Positions 16,578-26,071 of a stretch of 64,000 nucleotides of DNA are shown one piece after another; position 1 is the stretch's first letter, and every line of letters begins with the position of its first letter. Position numbers and translations under genes: made by a program. The notes under the pieces are model-generated. The model saw only the letters and a program-made list of their open reading frames with translations, was not told the origin of the DNA and searched no databases. Source of the stretch: Bacillus sp. BA3 (lineage in GTDB: Bacteria; Bacillota; Bacilli; Bacillales; DSM-1321); NCBI GenBank assembly GCA_002835675.1, contig PIZR01000003.1:496001-560000 (forward strand), read 5' to 3'.

Positions 16578-17357
16578 ATGAAATCATCAGTTACATTCAT
16601 TGTATCCATTCTGGCTGTTCTTGGTCTTCTGTCCGGCTGTACTGAAAAGGACCAGCTGGAGGACGGGAGTAAGCTGATCAATGAGGACCAGTTTGTTTTC
16701 GCTGCCTCAGGTGAATTCAAGCCATTCAGTTATGTCAATGATGACATGACCGTAACCGGGTTCGATATTGAAGTTGGCGATGCAATTGCAAAGGAACTCG
16801 ACCTAGAGCCAGTGCCTAAACGGATAAAGTTCAAAGGTATCGTGGAAGGTGTTAAAACCGGTCGGGCAGATGCCGCGGTTGCCAGTCATACAATCAATGA
16901 ACAACGAAGTAAACATGTTGCCTTCTCTACCCCTTATTACTATTCAGGTCCTCAAATTTTTGTCCGTTCGGATAGTGATATTAAAACGGTTGAAGATTTA
17001 AAGGGTAAGGAAGTTGCGGCTTCTAAAGGCTCTACGTACGCAACCACAGCAGAAAAATATACAACCAATGTAAAAACCTATGACAGTGATATCACCGCCC
17101 TGAAAGCATTGAGCGGAGGGCGTCATGATGCCGTCATCACCGACTTCGTAACCGGTAAGGAAGCGACCAAGGAAGGTTTCGACATCGAAGGAAGGCAATT
17201 GATCGAACGAAGCGAGCAGGCCATCGTACTGCCTAACGACAACCCGCAGCTCCTTGCACGCATCAACGAAGCACTTGAAAACCTCCGGGAAGATGGAACT
17301 CTTGCGAAAATCAGCAAAAAATACTTCGGTGAGGACATCACTACTAAGCCTGAATAA
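16578..17357 (+). CDS. Amino-acid ABC transporter substrate-binding lipoprotein (family 3)
   Basis: A 259-residue extracellular solute-binding protein. Lipobox LLSGC lies at the end of a 20-residue signal sequence, so the mature protein is anchored by its N-terminal Cys. The family-3 signature GFDIEVGDAIAKELDL (about residues 55-70) and SGPQIFVRSDS, followed by LKGKEVAASKGSTY, mark a polar amino acid binder. First gene of a three-gene importer operon; the permease follows after 26 bp. The ligand (for example cystine, arginine or glutamine) cannot be decided by eye. GGGGGAAATG precedes the start. Confidence 0.93.
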   Translation: MKSSVTFIVSILAVLGLLSGCTEKDQLEDGSKLINEDQFVFAASGEFKPFSYVNDDMTVTGFDIEVGDAIAKELDLEPVPKRIKFKGIVEGVKTGRADAAVASHTINEQRSKHVAFSTPYYYSGPQIFVRSDSDIKTVEDLKGKEVAASKGSTYATTAEKYTTNVKTYDSDITALKALSGGRHDAVITDFVTGKEATKEGFDIEGRQLIERSEQAIVLPNDNPQLLARINEALENLREDGTLAKISKKYFGEDITTKPE

Positions 17358-17383
17358 AGATTGATAGAAAGGGAGTCATTACA

Positions 17384-18049
17384 TTGCCAAGTTTTTCACA
17401 TTTTTTTGATACATTATTTAGCTCCTCGGACGTATTCATCCGAGCCATGCTCCTCACATTGGAACTGACGGTAGTCTCCATATTGGTAGGTATCGTCATC
17501 GGTTTGCTATTTGCACTTTTAAAAATATCCAATATAAAAATTCTTGCATGGATTTCAGATACATATGTATTCCTGGTACGTGGAACACCTTTAATCGTAC
17601 AGATATTCATACTCTATTTCGGTATCAGCAATCTCTTCTTACTGCCGGACTTCTGGGCGGCGTCACTTGCCCTGGCCTTCCATAATGGAGCATATATCTC
17701 AGAGATTTTACGTGGGACGATTCAATCCATCGACAAAGGCCAAATGGAGGCCGGACGCTCCCTTGGCATGAGCAATTCGCTCACCTTAAGGAGAATCATC
17801 TTGCCTCAAGCCTTCCGCCGCGCATTGCCGCCGCTTGGCAACCAATTCATCATCGGACTGAAGGATTCATCACTTGCAGCCTTCATATCCATGAATGAAC
17901 TGTTTAATGTGGCGACTACGTTAGGCTCGAATAATTTCGATGAAATGACTTATTTATTGATTGTAGCGGTCTACTACTTGATTCTAGTAGCATTCCTGAC
18001 CATTATCGTCAATTTATTCGAAAAGAAACTGTCCATTAGTGATCGATAG
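17384..18049 (+). CDS. Amino-acid ABC transporter permease
   Basis: A 221-residue integral membrane subunit of the HisM/GlnP type, with about five membrane helices. The EAA loop that contacts the ATPase reads [20 protein letters not shown] near residues 125-145. [16 protein letters not shown] is the typical N-terminal-half motif. TTG 17384 is the start, supported by AAGGGAG nine bases upstream; the first residues SFSHFF also suit a permease N-terminus. It should form a homodimer in the membrane. The ATPase gene follows after 11 bp. Confidence 0.94.
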   Translation: MPSFSHFFDTLFSSSDVFIRAMLLTLELTVVSILVGIVIGLLFALLKISNIKILAWISDTYVFLVRGTPLIVQIFILYFGISNLFLLPDFWAASLALAFHNGAYISEILRGTIQSIDKGQMEAGRSLGMSNSLTLRRIILPQAFRRALPPLGNQFIIGLKDSSLAAFISMNELFNVATTLGSNNFDEMTYLLIVAVYYLILVAFLTIIVNLFEKKLSISDR

Positions 18050-18060
18050 GGGGAATTGAA

Positions 18061-18801
18061 ATGGAACAAAAAGAAATGATTCGGATAAGGAATTTAAATA
18101 AATCGTATGGAAATCTGCATGTACTTAAAGATATTGATATGAAGGTACTCGATAGCGATGTTGTCTGTCTGATCGGACCAAGCGGTTCCGGAAAAAGCAC
18201 CCTGCTCCGCTGTTTGAATTATTTAGAGAAGAAAGACAGCGGCCAAATCCTCATTGAAGGAACGGAAATCAATCCGGGTACCCATGATATTAATAAAATC
18301 CGCGAAAAAGTCGGAATGGTATTTCAGCATTTCTACCTCTTTCCTCATATGACCGTACTGGAAAATGTCATCGAAGCACCGACACACGTCAAAAAGGTCC
18401 CTAAGGCCCAAGCGATTGAAGAAGCAAAGGCATTGCTTGCAAAAGTCGGTTTATCAGATAAAGCGGATGTCTATCCAAGCAAGCTCTCAGGTGGCCAGAA
18501 ACAGCGTGTTGCCATAGCCCGCGCCCTTGCCATGAAACCTGATATCCTGCTCTTTGATGAGCCCACCTCGGCTCTGGATCCCGAACTTGTCGGTGAAGTT
18601 CTTGCCACGATGAAGGAACTTGCCTTGGAAGGGATGACAATGGTAGTCGTTACACATGAAATGAGCTTTGCACGTGAAGTCGGGGATTGGATTGTCTTCA
18701 TGCATAATGGTAGGGTTGTCGAAAGCGGACCGCCAAAAGAATTCTTCACCAATCCAAAGGAAGAGCGTACAAAAGAATTTTTGCAAACGACAGTCTTTTG
18801 A
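18061..18801 (+). CDS. Amino-acid ABC transporter ATP-binding protein
   Basis: A 246-residue ATPase of the polar amino acid importer class. Walker [10 protein letters not shown] (about residues 40-48), Q-loop [12 protein letters not shown], signature LSGGQKQR, Walker [13 protein letters not shown] and switch His in VVVTHEM are all present. Last gene of the importer operon (GGGGGAATTGAA before ATG 18061) and followed by a terminator. It energises uptake through the 17384 permease with the 16578 lipoprotein. Confidence 0.95.
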   Translation: MEQKEMIRIRNLNKSYGNLHVLKDIDMKVLDSDVVCLIGPSGSGKSTLLRCLNYLEKKDSGQILIEGTEINPGTHDINKIREKVGMVFQHFYLFPHMTVLENVIEAPTHVKKVPKAQAIEEAKALLAKVGLSDKADVYPSKLSGGQKQRVAIARALAMKPDILLFDEPTSALDPELVGEVLATMKELALEGMTMVVVTHEMSFAREVGDWIVFMHNGRVVESGPPKEFFTNPKEERTKEFLQTTVF

Positions 18802-18837
18802 TTTCAATTCTAAAATCTGTCTGCTAGCGAGATTATA

Positions 18838-18873
18838 AGCAATACAGGCGTGAATTCCTGTATTGCTTTTTTT
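18838..18873 (+). terminator. Terminator of the amino-acid ABC operon
   Basis: Perfect 11-bp stem AGCAATACAGG / CCTGTATTGCT with an 8-base loop and a seven-T tail. Confidence 0.93.
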
Positions 18874-19100
18874 GAATGAAAAAGGATTTATTGGTTTCCT
18901 TAATATCCAGTTAGGTAGTTCCCTAAATTACCTGATTAAAGTTTCAGGGATATTTCGGCTCCGATTGTACAAACTAAATACTTGATGAATTGTTTCAGAT
19001 AAACCCTGATTCCGGCTTGAACATGGAAAAATATCTGTATTTATGGTATATATACAGGTAAAATTAAAAGAAGTATATAAATGAAAGAGGTCGAATTCAG

Positions 19101-20753
19101 TTGGAAAATAACTCTTCGAATTTTATTAAAAATATTATAAAAGATGACCTAGAGTCCGGAAGACATGATCATGTCATCACCCGCTTCCCTCCCGAGCCGA
19201 ACGGATATTTACATATCGGACATGCCAAATCAATCATTTTGAATTTTGGGGTGGCTGATGATTTCAATGGGAAAACTAACCTTCGTTTCGATGATACGAA
19301 TCCGTTGAAAGAGGATATTGAGTTTGTTAACTCCATAAAGGAAGATGTAAAATGGCTCGGTTACGACTGGGATAACCTTTTCTTCGCTTCCGACTATTTT
19401 GATGAAATGTATAAAAGAGCTGTGCTGCTCATCAATAAAGGACTGGCATATGTGGACGACCTTAATGCCGACCAAATCCGTGAATATCGCGGAACGCTGA
19501 CAGAGCCGGGGAAAGACAGCCCCTACCGAAATAGAACCGTCGAGGAAAATCTTGAACTATTTGAAAAGATGCGCAGCGGCGAATTCGAAAACGGCAAAAA
19601 AGTATTGCGTGCAAAAATCGATATGAGCTCACCTAACATTAATTTGCGTGATCCCGTCATATACCGTATCTCCCATACTGAACACCATAATACCGGCAAC
19701 AAATGGTGCATCTACCCAATGTATGCCTTTGCCCACCCAATTGAAGATGCCATCGAGGGAGTCACACACTCCATTTGTACCCTTGAGTTCGAAGATCAAC
19801 GCCCTCTTTATGACTGGATCGTTGAGAATTGTGAAATGGAAAGCAAACCAAAACAATATGAATTTGGCCGTCTTAACCTGACCAATACAGTAATGAGCAA
19901 GCGAAAACTGAAGCAGCTTGTCGATGAGGGCTTCGTGGACGGCTGGGACGACCCGCGGATGCCTACTGTTTCAGGCTTGCGGAGACGCGGGTATACACCA
20001 GAAGCGATTCGTGCATTCTGCCAAGAGATAGGCGTCGCCAAAACAAGCGGTGTCGTGGACTCTCAAATGCTTGATCATTTCGTGCGGGAAGACTTGAAGC
20101 TGAAGGCTCCACGGACTATGGCCATCCTGAACCCGCTTAAAGTGGTCATCACCAACTATCCGGAAGGCGAGATAGAATGGCTGGATGCTGAGGTCAATCC
20201 GGAAGTTCCGGAAATGGGCACACGCCAAATCCCGTTTTCACGTGAAATATATATCGAACAGGACGATTTCATGGAAAACCCGCCGAAAAAGTATTTCCGA
20301 CTTTTCCCGGGCAATGAAGTTCGTTTGAAACATGCTTATTTCATTAAATGTGAAGAAGTGATAAAAGACGATGCCGGTAACGTCATTGAACTTCGCTGCA
20401 CATACGATATTGAAACGAAAAGCGGATCGGGTTTCACTGGCCGTAAAGTAAAAGGTACATTGCACTGGGTAGAAGCTTCACAAGCCGTTTCAGCGGAATT
20501 CCGCAACTATCAGCCTTTAATCCTGGATAAGGAAAATGATGAAGAGGAAGAAAAATCATTCCTGGACCGGGTAAACCCTGATTCTATAGAAATTTTACAA
20601 GGATTTGTCGAGCCTAACATGAAAGATGTTAAGCCTCAGGATAAATTCCAATTCTTCAGGCATGGCTATTATAATGTTGATTCAAAACTCACTGCGGCCG
20701 ATCACTTGGTCTTCAACCAAATCGTCGGGTTGAAAAGTTCATTCAAGTTATAG
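19101..20753 (+). CDS. glnS: Glutaminyl-tRNA synthetase
   Basis: Charges tRNA-Gln directly with glutamine. The 550-residue protein has the class I HIGH signature in YLHIGHAKS (about residues 34-42), the GlnRS-type FPPEPNG in front of it, the active-site segment [10 protein letters not shown] (KMSKS counterpart), and a C-terminal beta-barrel anticodon domain ending at KSSFKL. Length and motifs are those of bacterial GlnRS and not of GluRS. TTG 19101 has AAGAGGTCG nine bases upstream. No T-box leader was seen in the 227 bp before it. The gene stands alone between two terminators. B. subtilis has no GlnRS and uses GatCAB, so its presence suggests lateral gain. Confidence 0.95.
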   Translation: MENNSSNFIKNIIKDDLESGRHDHVITRFPPEPNGYLHIGHAKSIILNFGVADDFNGKTNLRFDDTNPLKEDIEFVNSIKEDVKWLGYDWDNLFFASDYFDEMYKRAVLLINKGLAYVDDLNADQIREYRGTLTEPGKDSPYRNRTVEENLELFEKMRSGEFENGKKVLRAKIDMSSPNINLRDPVIYRISHTEHHNTGNKWCIYPMYAFAHPIEDAIEGVTHSICTLEFEDQRPLYDWIVENCEMESKPKQYEFGRLNLTNTVMSKRKLKQLVDEGFVDGWDDPRMPTVSGLRRRGYTPEAIRAFCQEIGVAKTSGVVDSQMLDHFVREDLKLKAPRTMAILNPLKVVITNYPEGEIEWLDAEVNPEVPEMGTRQIPFSREIYIEQDDFMENPPKKYFRLFPGNEVRLKHAYFIKCEEVIKDDAGNVIELRCTYDIETKSGSGFTGRKVKGTLHWVEASQAVSAEFRNYQPLILDKENDEEEEKSFLDRVNPDSIEILQGFVEPNMKDVKPQDKFQFFRHGYYNVDSKLTAADHLVFNQIVGLKSSFKL

Positions 20754-20760
20754 AATCACG

Positions 20761-20798
20761 AAAAAGAACCAGATTCCTAGCGGGATCTGGTTCTTTTT
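20761..20798. terminator. Bidirectional terminator between glnS and the RsbR-like gene
   Basis: Arms AAAAAGAACCAGAT / ATCTGGTTCTTTTT (14 bp) around a 10-base loop, serving the convergent genes on both sides. Confidence 0.93.
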
Positions 20799-20817
20799 CA
20801 TTTTCTGCACCCTTATA

Positions 20818-21669
20818 TCATTTTTTCTCGTAAAGTTTGATCCCTTGCTTGGAAAGAGCCTGTTTAAGAGTACTATGTGTCGAAACCTGACTAAAATCAA
20901 GACCTAACTGAATCGATGTCTGGGCCACTTCAGGACGAATCCCGGAAATGGTCGATTGAATTCCTAACAGGTTCAGGGTACTTATCAATTGATAGATCTG
21001 TTGGGCAACCATCGTATCCAAAAGGGAGACCCCCGATAAATCGATGAATAAGTGTGTGATATTTTTGCTAATGCATTTGCTTGGAGTCCCATTCAATATT
21101 TCCTTTGCCCGATAGGTATCGATTTCACCGATTAACGGCAATACCGCAATGGCATCAACAATGGGAATGACAGGTGCGCCCAGTTCATTAATCAGCTCCT
21201 GTTGAGCAAGGAGTCGTTCTTTTGTCAAAAGGTAATACTGCTCTGTGAACTCACGGTTCAATTGATCGAAGGCATGATTAATAAGCCGGCTCCACCGGAT
21301 GATTGTATCCTTCGTTATCTTCGTATCCATGAGCATATAATCAGTGATGAAGGCCCAATATGTTTCGCGAACCTTATTAAGCGCTTCCAACACTTCGTAA
21401 ATAGGGGTGTCAGATTCAACCCTGCTCTTCGCGACAAGTGTGGCCCACTGCTCCATCGTTTCAATAAAAGCAGTTTTATCTTCAAGCAAAGCACTGGTCA
21501 CTGTCTTGATCGTCAATGTATTCTGCTTAAGCAGCTTTTCGATTTCCTCATTAGAATCCATTGAATAGATGGATCCAGACTGCTTTTCCCTTAAAGCCAG
21601 CCAGTTTTCCGTAATCTTCGACGAGTTATCAAGGATATATTGATATAAATTTTCATCTATTTTATCCAT
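20818..21669 (-). CDS. RsbR-family stressosome protein (STAS domain)
   Basis: A 283-residue RsbR paralogue. The N-terminal ~150 residues are a helical, non-haem-globin sensor domain; the C-terminal STAS domain starts at VIPIVDAIAVLPLIGEID. The linker Thr in GEIDTYRA and the Ser/Thr region in HLFIDLSGVSLLDTMVAQQ correspond to the sites that RsbT phosphorylates in family members. In Bacillus, several RsbR paralogues join RsbS and RsbT in the stressosome upstream of sigma-B. No rsbS/rsbT/sigB lies nearby, so this is a dispersed paralogue. GGGAGATAGGGG precedes ATG 21669. Confidence 0.88.
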   Translation of the reverse strand: MDKIDENLYQYILDNSSKITENWLALREKQSGSIYSMDSNEEIEKLLKQNTLTIKTVTSALLEDKTAFIETMEQWATLVAKSRVESDTPIYEVLEALNKVRETYWAFITDYMLMDTKITKDTIIRWSRLINHAFDQLNREFTEQYYLLTKERLLAQQELINELGAPVIPIVDAIAVLPLIGEIDTYRAKEILNGTPSKCISKNITHLFIDLSGVSLLDTMVAQQIYQLISTLNLLGIQSTISGIRPEVAQTSIQLGLDFSQVSTHSTLKQALSKQGIKLYEKK

Positions 21670-21691
21670 TTGTGTTCCCCTATCTCCCTAG

Positions 21692-22651
21692 TTATTTCAT
21701 TTTAAAAAGTAATAATAAGTCACCATATCCCTCTTTCTCCATTTCATTTCTAGGAATGAATCGAAGGGCCGCAGAGTTTATGCAATATCTTGTGCCTTTA
21801 GGGCTTGGGCCATCAGGAAAAACATGTCCAAGGTGGGAATCGGCGTCCCTGCTGCGCACCTCGGTCCGGGTCATTCGGTGGCTGAGATCGATTTTTTCAT
21901 TGACACTTGCGGACATGATGGGCTTCGTGAAGCTAGGCCACCCACAGCCGCTATCATACTTATTCCGCGAACTGAATAGAGGCTCCCCAGAAACGACATC
22001 CACATAGATGCCTTCTTCAAAGTGATCCCAATAGGCATTATCGAAAGGCGGCTCCGTGCCACTTTCCTGGGTGACATGAAACTGACTCTCCGTTAAGGTT
22101 TTTCTAAGGTGTGCATTATCCTTAGGCCAATTTTCTTTAATGAAAGCATCCCGTCCTGAGCCTTTACGATATAATGCATAGCGAAATTGATTTTTTCGAT
22201 AGAACTCTTGATGATATTCCTCAGCGGCGTAAAAATTCCCCGATGGTAGAATACCCGTAACAATAGGTTTCTTAAACCGCCCGCTCATAATTAAGTCTTC
22301 CTTCGATTGTTCTGCCTCCTGTTTCTGACGTTCATTAAGATAGAAAATGGCTGCTTTGTATTGCTTTCCCCTATCCGAGAACTGCCCCTCGTCATCCGTA
22401 GGATCGATTTGATGCCAGAATATCTCCAATAAGGTTTTATATGAAATGATTGATGGATCGAATACCACTTGAACCGCTTCAACATGATCGGTCGAACCGG
22501 TAATCACTTGTTTATAACTAGGTGCGGCAAATTTACCGCCTGTATAACCCGATGTCACTGAAATAATACCATCCATTTCATCAAAGGGAGCAACCATGCA
22601 CCAAAAGCAGCCTCCTGCAAAGATAGCCGTTTCTTTTCCATCCATCGTCAT
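21692..22651 (-). CDS. msrAB: Bifunctional peptide methionine sulfoxide reductase MsrA/MsrB
   Basis: A 319-residue fusion that repairs both S- and R-Met sulfoxide. The MsrA domain carries the catalytic Cys in GGCFWC (about residues 13-18). The MsrB domain, from about residue 175, has SGCGWPSF, the HLGHVF segment and the catalytic Cys in [11 protein letters not shown]. The CxxC pairs that bind Zn in many MsrB proteins are absent, so this MsrB is of the zinc-less type. ATG 22651 sits seven bases after GGGGAG. It is monocistronic, next to the stressosome paralogue, which fits an oxidative-stress theme without proving co-regulation. Confidence 0.95.
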   Translation of the reverse strand: MTMDGKETAIFAGGCFWCMVAPFDEMDGIISVTSGYTGGKFAAPSYKQVITGSTDHVEAVQVVFDPSIISYKTLLEIFWHQIDPTDDEGQFSDRGKQYKAAIFYLNERQKQEAEQSKEDLIMSGRFKKPIVTGILPSGNFYAAEEYHQEFYRKNQFRYALYRKGSGRDAFIKENWPKDNAHLRKTLTESQFHVTQESGTEPPFDNAYWDHFEEGIYVDVVSGEPLFSSRNKYDSGCGWPSFTKPIMSASVNEKIDLSHRMTRTEVRSRDADSHLGHVFPDGPSPKGTRYCINSAALRFIPRNEMEKEGYGDLLLLFKMK

Positions 22652-22751
22652 GCTAAAACTCCCCTTTCACGCCTGTCATTTTATGTATTATATACCAGCA
22701 GGCCAAACACCTTCAAAATATTGTATCTTTGCTGCACACAAATATAAAAGA

Positions 22752-22777
22752 GGCACTTAGGAGTAAACCCAAGTGCC
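22752..22777 (-). terminator. Terminator of the nucleoside transporter gene
   Basis: Stem GGCACTT / AAGTGCC extended by CC/GG pairs, followed on the minus strand by TCTTTTAT, 21 bp after the nupC-like stop. Confidence 0.82.
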
Positions 22778-22798
22778 CTTTTATGTTAGATTCGTTAT

Positions 22799-23983
22799 TT
22801 AAAGTATCACACTTACAATGATCGCTGATAGGATGCTGACAAGAGTCGCACCGTAAAGCAGCTTCAAGCCGAAACGGGCTACAACATTTCCCTGTTTTTC
22901 ATGAAGTCCTTTGACTGCACCGGCAATGATTCCAATTGATGAGAAATTGGCGAATGAAACCAAGAAAACCGAAACGATCCCTATCGTTCTTTCACTCAAA
23001 GCTGCTGATGCGTCCCCTAAGCTCAGCATGGCAACGAATTCATTGGTTACCAGTTTCGTCGCCATGATTCCGCCAGCAGTCACGGTTTCGGAAATCGGTA
23101 TACCCATGATAAAGGCAAACGGTGCAAAGATATACCCCATGATGTCTTGGAAGCTGATGCCGAAAATCATGTCGAATAAGCTATTGATCCCTGCGATTAA
23201 TGCAACGAAACCAATTAACATCGCTGCTACAGTGATAGCTACCTTAAATCCATCCATGATATATTCCCCAAGCATTTCGAAGAAAGACTGCTTCTCTGCC
23301 CCTTCTTCAACAGGGAGAATATCCTCTTCATCCGTTACGGTATAAGGATTGATAATGGATGCGATGATAAATCCACCAAACATGTTAATAACAATTGCCG
23401 TCACAACGTACTTTGGTTCAATCATCGTCATATATGCGCCGACGATCGACATCGATACAGTTGACATCGCTGATGCACAAAGCGTATACATGCGAGATGG
23501 CGGAATGGCACCGAGTTGTTTTTTCAAGGTTATGAAAACCTCGGATTGGCCCACTATTGCTGATGCTACCGCATTGTAAGATTCCAATTTACCCATTCCA
23601 TTCACCTTACTTAGAAGGAATCCAATCCACTTCATGATGAACGGAAGGATCTTGAAGTGCTGTAAAATCCCGATTAATGCTGAGATGAATACGATAGGAA
23701 GAAGGACATTTAAAAAGAAAGGCGACGCTCCTTCGTTCACAATCCCGCCAAATACAAAGGTTATCCCTTCATTTGCCCATTCTAAGAGTTTTCCGAAACC
23801 ATCGGCAATCGAATTGATGATCACTAAGCCAAACTTCGTGTTTAATAATAAATAAGTTAAAATAAGCTGAATGACCACCATGAGGATGATCGGTTTAATT
23901 TTAACTTTCTTCCGGTCACTGCTGGCTAAGATAGCTAGTCCAAAAACAATAAGCAGTCCTAAAATTGCAATCAGAAATTTCAT
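22799..23983 (-). CDS. Concentrative nucleoside transporter (NupC/CNT family)
   Basis: A 394-residue polytopic H+/Na+-coupled nucleoside importer. It has a short N-terminal helix trio, then the CNT core with [36 protein letters not shown] (residues of the substrate site in this family) and [11 protein letters not shown] near the C-terminus. Usual CNT length is 390-420 residues. ATG 23983 is chosen because GTGGAGGCAG precedes it; the frame opens five codons earlier. A cre-like sequence lies about 70 bp upstream, suggesting catabolite repression by CcpA. Specificity (pyrimidine versus purine) is not predictable. Confidence 0.93.
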   Translation of the reverse strand: MKFLIAILGLLIVFGLAILASSDRKKVKIKPIILMVVIQLILTYLLLNTKFGLVIINSIADGFGKLLEWANEGITFVFGGIVNEGASPFFLNVLLPIVFISALIGILQHFKILPFIMKWIGFLLSKVNGMGKLESYNAVASAIVGQSEVFITLKKQLGAIPPSRMYTLCASAMSTVSMSIVGAYMTMIEPKYVVTAIVINMFGGFIIASIINPYTVTDEEDILPVEEGAEKQSFFEMLGEYIMDGFKVAITVAAMLIGFVALIAGINSLFDMIFGISFQDIMGYIFAPFAFIMGIPISETVTAGGIMATKLVTNEFVAMLSLGDASAALSERTIGIVSVFLVSFANFSSIGIIAGAVKGLHEKQGNVVARFGLKLLYGATLVSILSAIIVSVIL

Positions 23984-24051
23984 ATATTCTGCCTCCACTA
24001 AGGGTGAATTTAATGTTCGTGCATTAATAGTAGGATACCCTCAAAAAATTT

Positions 24052-24066
24052 ATGCAAACGTTTTCT
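24052..24066 (-). promoter_or_regulatory. Candidate CcpA operator (cre) upstream of the nucleoside transporter
   Basis: ATGCAAACGTTTTCT agrees at every defined position with the degenerate cre consensus WTGNAANCGNWNNCW. It is 69 bp upstream of the transporter start, a normal position for CcpA repression. Confidence 0.55.
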
Positions 24067-24194
24067 CTTTCATCCAAAATACATGTACGTACCTCTCCAG
24101 AAGTCTATATTAAACTAATATTTTTTTAAGTGCAATTATTATTTCCCTTTTTAAAATAACAATTAGTGACAATAAGCGTTTCGTGAATTAAAAA

Positions 24195-24223
24195 AGAAGG
24201 CTCCCCATCGAAGGGAACCTTCT
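24195..24223 (-). terminator. Terminator after the small Gly/Met-rich membrane-protein gene
   Basis: Stem AGAAGGTTCCC / GGGAGCCTTCT (one mismatch or wobble) with a 7-base loop, then TTTTTTAAT on the minus strand. Confidence 0.85.
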
Positions 24224-24247
24224 CTTTCCTTAAATAGTTTCGACTTT

Positions 24248-24697
24248 TTAGGCAGCTGTTTTTCTGGATATCATCGTTGTCGCTAATCCAGCGCCTCCAA
24301 TTACAAAGATGATGATGGATACGGCCAAGCCACCTGCCCCTTGATAAAAGTCGATGAATTTCCCTGCAAAAGAGTCTCTGCCTTGGAAACCGCCACCGCT
24401 TGGCATCTCCCCTGGAGTCCCGGAACCATTTGGCCCTCCTTGTGGAGTGCCCTGCGTATCATTAGATGCCGTTTCCGTAGATGAATCATCGGTCGCCGTA
24501 CTGCTATTAGCCGATTCTTCCGTATCATCCGTTTCTGTTGTGTTGCGATCGGCAGGCTGACCCATCACCGCCTGTCGGTTCATGGGTTCAGTGCCGCTGC
24601 CATCCACATACATCATGATCCCGATGACTGCTTGGGCCATTAAAAGGATAGAAGCCAATATTCCAACCAAAAAGTGTAACTTACCAAGTCTTTTCAT
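24248..24697 (-). CDS. Small membrane protein with Ser/Thr/Gly/Met-rich extracytoplasmic linker
   Basis: A 149-residue protein, not a recognised family. Helix 1 (LHFLVGILASILLMAQAVIG) is followed by an ~80-residue low-complexity stretch, first acidic Thr/Ser-rich (NTTETDDTEESANSS), then Gly/Pro/Met-rich (PNGSGTPGEMPSGGGFQG). Helix 2 (GLAVSIIIFVIGGAGLATTM) and a short basic tail close it. The linker should face outside. ATG 24697 has GGAGGGG upstream. It follows the histidine kinase gene but has its own probable promoter: TTAAG-N6-TTAAG ten bases before GATAAT. The MPSGGG text recurs in the adaptor protein of the same locus, suggesting a shared function or ligand. Confidence 0.8.
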   Translation of the reverse strand: MKRLGKLHFLVGILASILLMAQAVIGIMMYVDGSGTEPMNRQAVMGQPADRNTTETDDTEESANSSTATDDSSTETASNDTQGTPQGGPNGSGTPGEMPSGGGFQGRDSFAGKFIDFYQGAGGLAVSIIIFVIGGAGLATTMISRKTAA

Positions 24698-24744
24698 TAA
24701 TGATTCCCCTCCGAAAATAACTGTATTTATAAGATGATTATCTA

Positions 24745-24796
24745 AAAAGACCCTTAATTTTTCCTTAAGCAACAAGGAAAAAATTAAGGGTCTTTT
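24745..24796. terminator. Long hairpin after the histidine kinase, bidirectional terminator
   Basis: Arms of 22 and 23 bases (24745-24766 and 24774-24796) are complementary except for one bulged base, with a 7-base loop and T-runs at both ends. It terminates the kinase transcript, and its left arm also contains the TTAAG-N6-TTAAG element for the following gene. Confidence 0.85.
24753..24768 (-). promoter_or_regulatory. OmpR-type direct repeat and promoter for the small membrane-protein gene
   Basis: Minus strand TTAAGGAAAAATTAAG, two TTAAG units 11 bp apart. Ten bases further downstream is GATAAT (a good -10), then the GGAGGGG ribosome site and ATG 24697. The repeat thus replaces a -35 element, as for class II OmpR/PhoB-type activation. 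Confidence 0.6.
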
Positions 24797-24822
24797 ACTA
24801 TTAGATGACTTCTTAAGGCGGA

Positions 24823-26061
24823 TTAATTTTTCCTTTGATTTCTCGGAAAAGTGATTTCGAAACGGGTGCGTTCATTCAGTTCACTCGTAACCTTGATGTT
24901 CCCTTGATGTGTGTTTACAATCCATTTGGCTATGGATAGACCTAAGCCTGAGCCTTCATTTGCTGAACGGGATTGCTCCACTTGATAAAAACGGTTAAAA
25001 ATCAAGGGGAGATCTTCCTGCGGAATGCCTTTTCCATTATCCTCCACAGTAAGAATGATGGATGAAGCATTCTTGATGCAGGATAGGGAAATCTTCCCGC
25101 CTTCCTCGGTGAATTTCATGGCATTATCCACCAATATCACCAACAGCTGATGAATTCTCTCTTTATCACCATGAAACACCACCTGTTCGGGAGCATGGCT
25201 AATGATTGATTTTTCTTGAAAAGATGCTATATCCGTATACTGTTCCACGATATCCATAAGTAAGTCATCAAGGAAAAAGTTTGATTTCTTAACCTCCATT
25301 TGATTTGAATCCGTTCTGGTCAAGGTCAAAAGTCCGTTTACAAGCTTATTCAATCGCCGGACTTCTTTCGAAATGATGGATATATCAACGGCTTTTTCCT
25401 CGATTGTCGCGTTCGGTGATTGAAACAGCAAATCAGCCCGCGATTGAATGACAGCAAGAGGCGTTCTAATTTCATGCGAAGCATCCGAGACAAACTGCTG
25501 CTGCTGATCCCAGGATTTCTTGACCGGGATCAAAGCCCGTCCTGCCAGAAGATAGCCTGCGCCAACCGCCACTAGACTTCCAATTCCTCCACCAACAAAC
25601 AATATGAGCAGCAAGCGATCGAGCATTTCCTTTTCTGTATCCACATTCCTGATGAATTGTACGGCCATCTCTCCATACCCTGTATCGACCTGGGTGGAAA
25701 GGGCCCGATACGTGTATCCATTCACTGATATTTCTTCAATGTCATCAAATGTTTTAGGGAAAAATTGTTGTTCATTGACCTTAAAAAAATTGTCTACACT
25801 CAGTCTTGGCTCAATGATCGTATCATCCGGTCCCCAAACGATGACACTTGGCCCCGGACCTAAGAGAAACTCACCTTCCGGACGTCCGCCTGGCATGCCG
25901 CCATTATTGAAATCCCTGTAATCCTTTATAAGTGAATCATTTACATCCTTATAGATCTGGTCTTCCGTATAGAAATAAATCGTTCTGCTTAATATGGCTA
26001 TTAAGACAATAAAGACGATAGAATTCAATAATGTTAGTTGAAGCCGTGTTTTTTGGAACAT
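24823..26061 (-). CDS. Membrane sensor histidine kinase
   Basis: A 412-residue HisKA/HATPase kinase. Helix 1 is near residues 8-27 and helix 2 near 150-170; between them lies a ~120-residue extracellular sensor with an unusual Gly/Pro/Met-rich patch (NNGGMPGGRPEGEFLLGPG). The H-box is FVSDASHEIRTPLAVIQSR, the N-box ILVDNAMKF, and G-boxes DNGKGIP and GSGLGLSIAKW. There is no clear HAMP domain. AAGGGGATC precedes ATG 26061, 10 bp after the response-regulator stop, so the pair is co-transcribed. The sensor probably perceives an envelope or metal-type signal connected with the neighbouring exporter; the ligand is unknown. Confidence 0.93.
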   Translation of the reverse strand: MFQKTRLQLTLLNSIVFIVLIAILSRTIYFYTEDQIYKDVNDSLIKDYRDFNNGGMPGGRPEGEFLLGPGPSVIVWGPDDTIIEPRLSVDNFFKVNEQQFFPKTFDDIEEISVNGYTYRALSTQVDTGYGEMAVQFIRNVDTEKEMLDRLLLILFVGGGIGSLVAVGAGYLLAGRALIPVKKSWDQQQQFVSDASHEIRTPLAVIQSRADLLFQSPNATIEEKAVDISIISKEVRRLNKLVNGLLTLTRTDSNQMEVKKSNFFLDDLLMDIVEQYTDIASFQEKSIISHAPEQVVFHGDKERIHQLLVILVDNAMKFTEEGGKISLSCIKNASSIILTVEDNGKGIPQEDLPLIFNRFYQVEQSRSANEGSGLGLSIAKWIVNTHQGNIKVTSELNERTRFEITFPRNQRKN

Positions 26062-26071
26062 AATGATCCCC

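Noticed and set aside
17384-18049. Assigning the importer a specific substrate (cystine, arginine or glutamine)
   Set aside because: Family-3 binding proteins cannot be separated by eye here, so no gene symbols were given.
18874-19100. T-box riboswitch upstream of glnS
   Set aside because: No T-box GGTGG-type element, specifier loop or terminator hairpin was found before the start codon.
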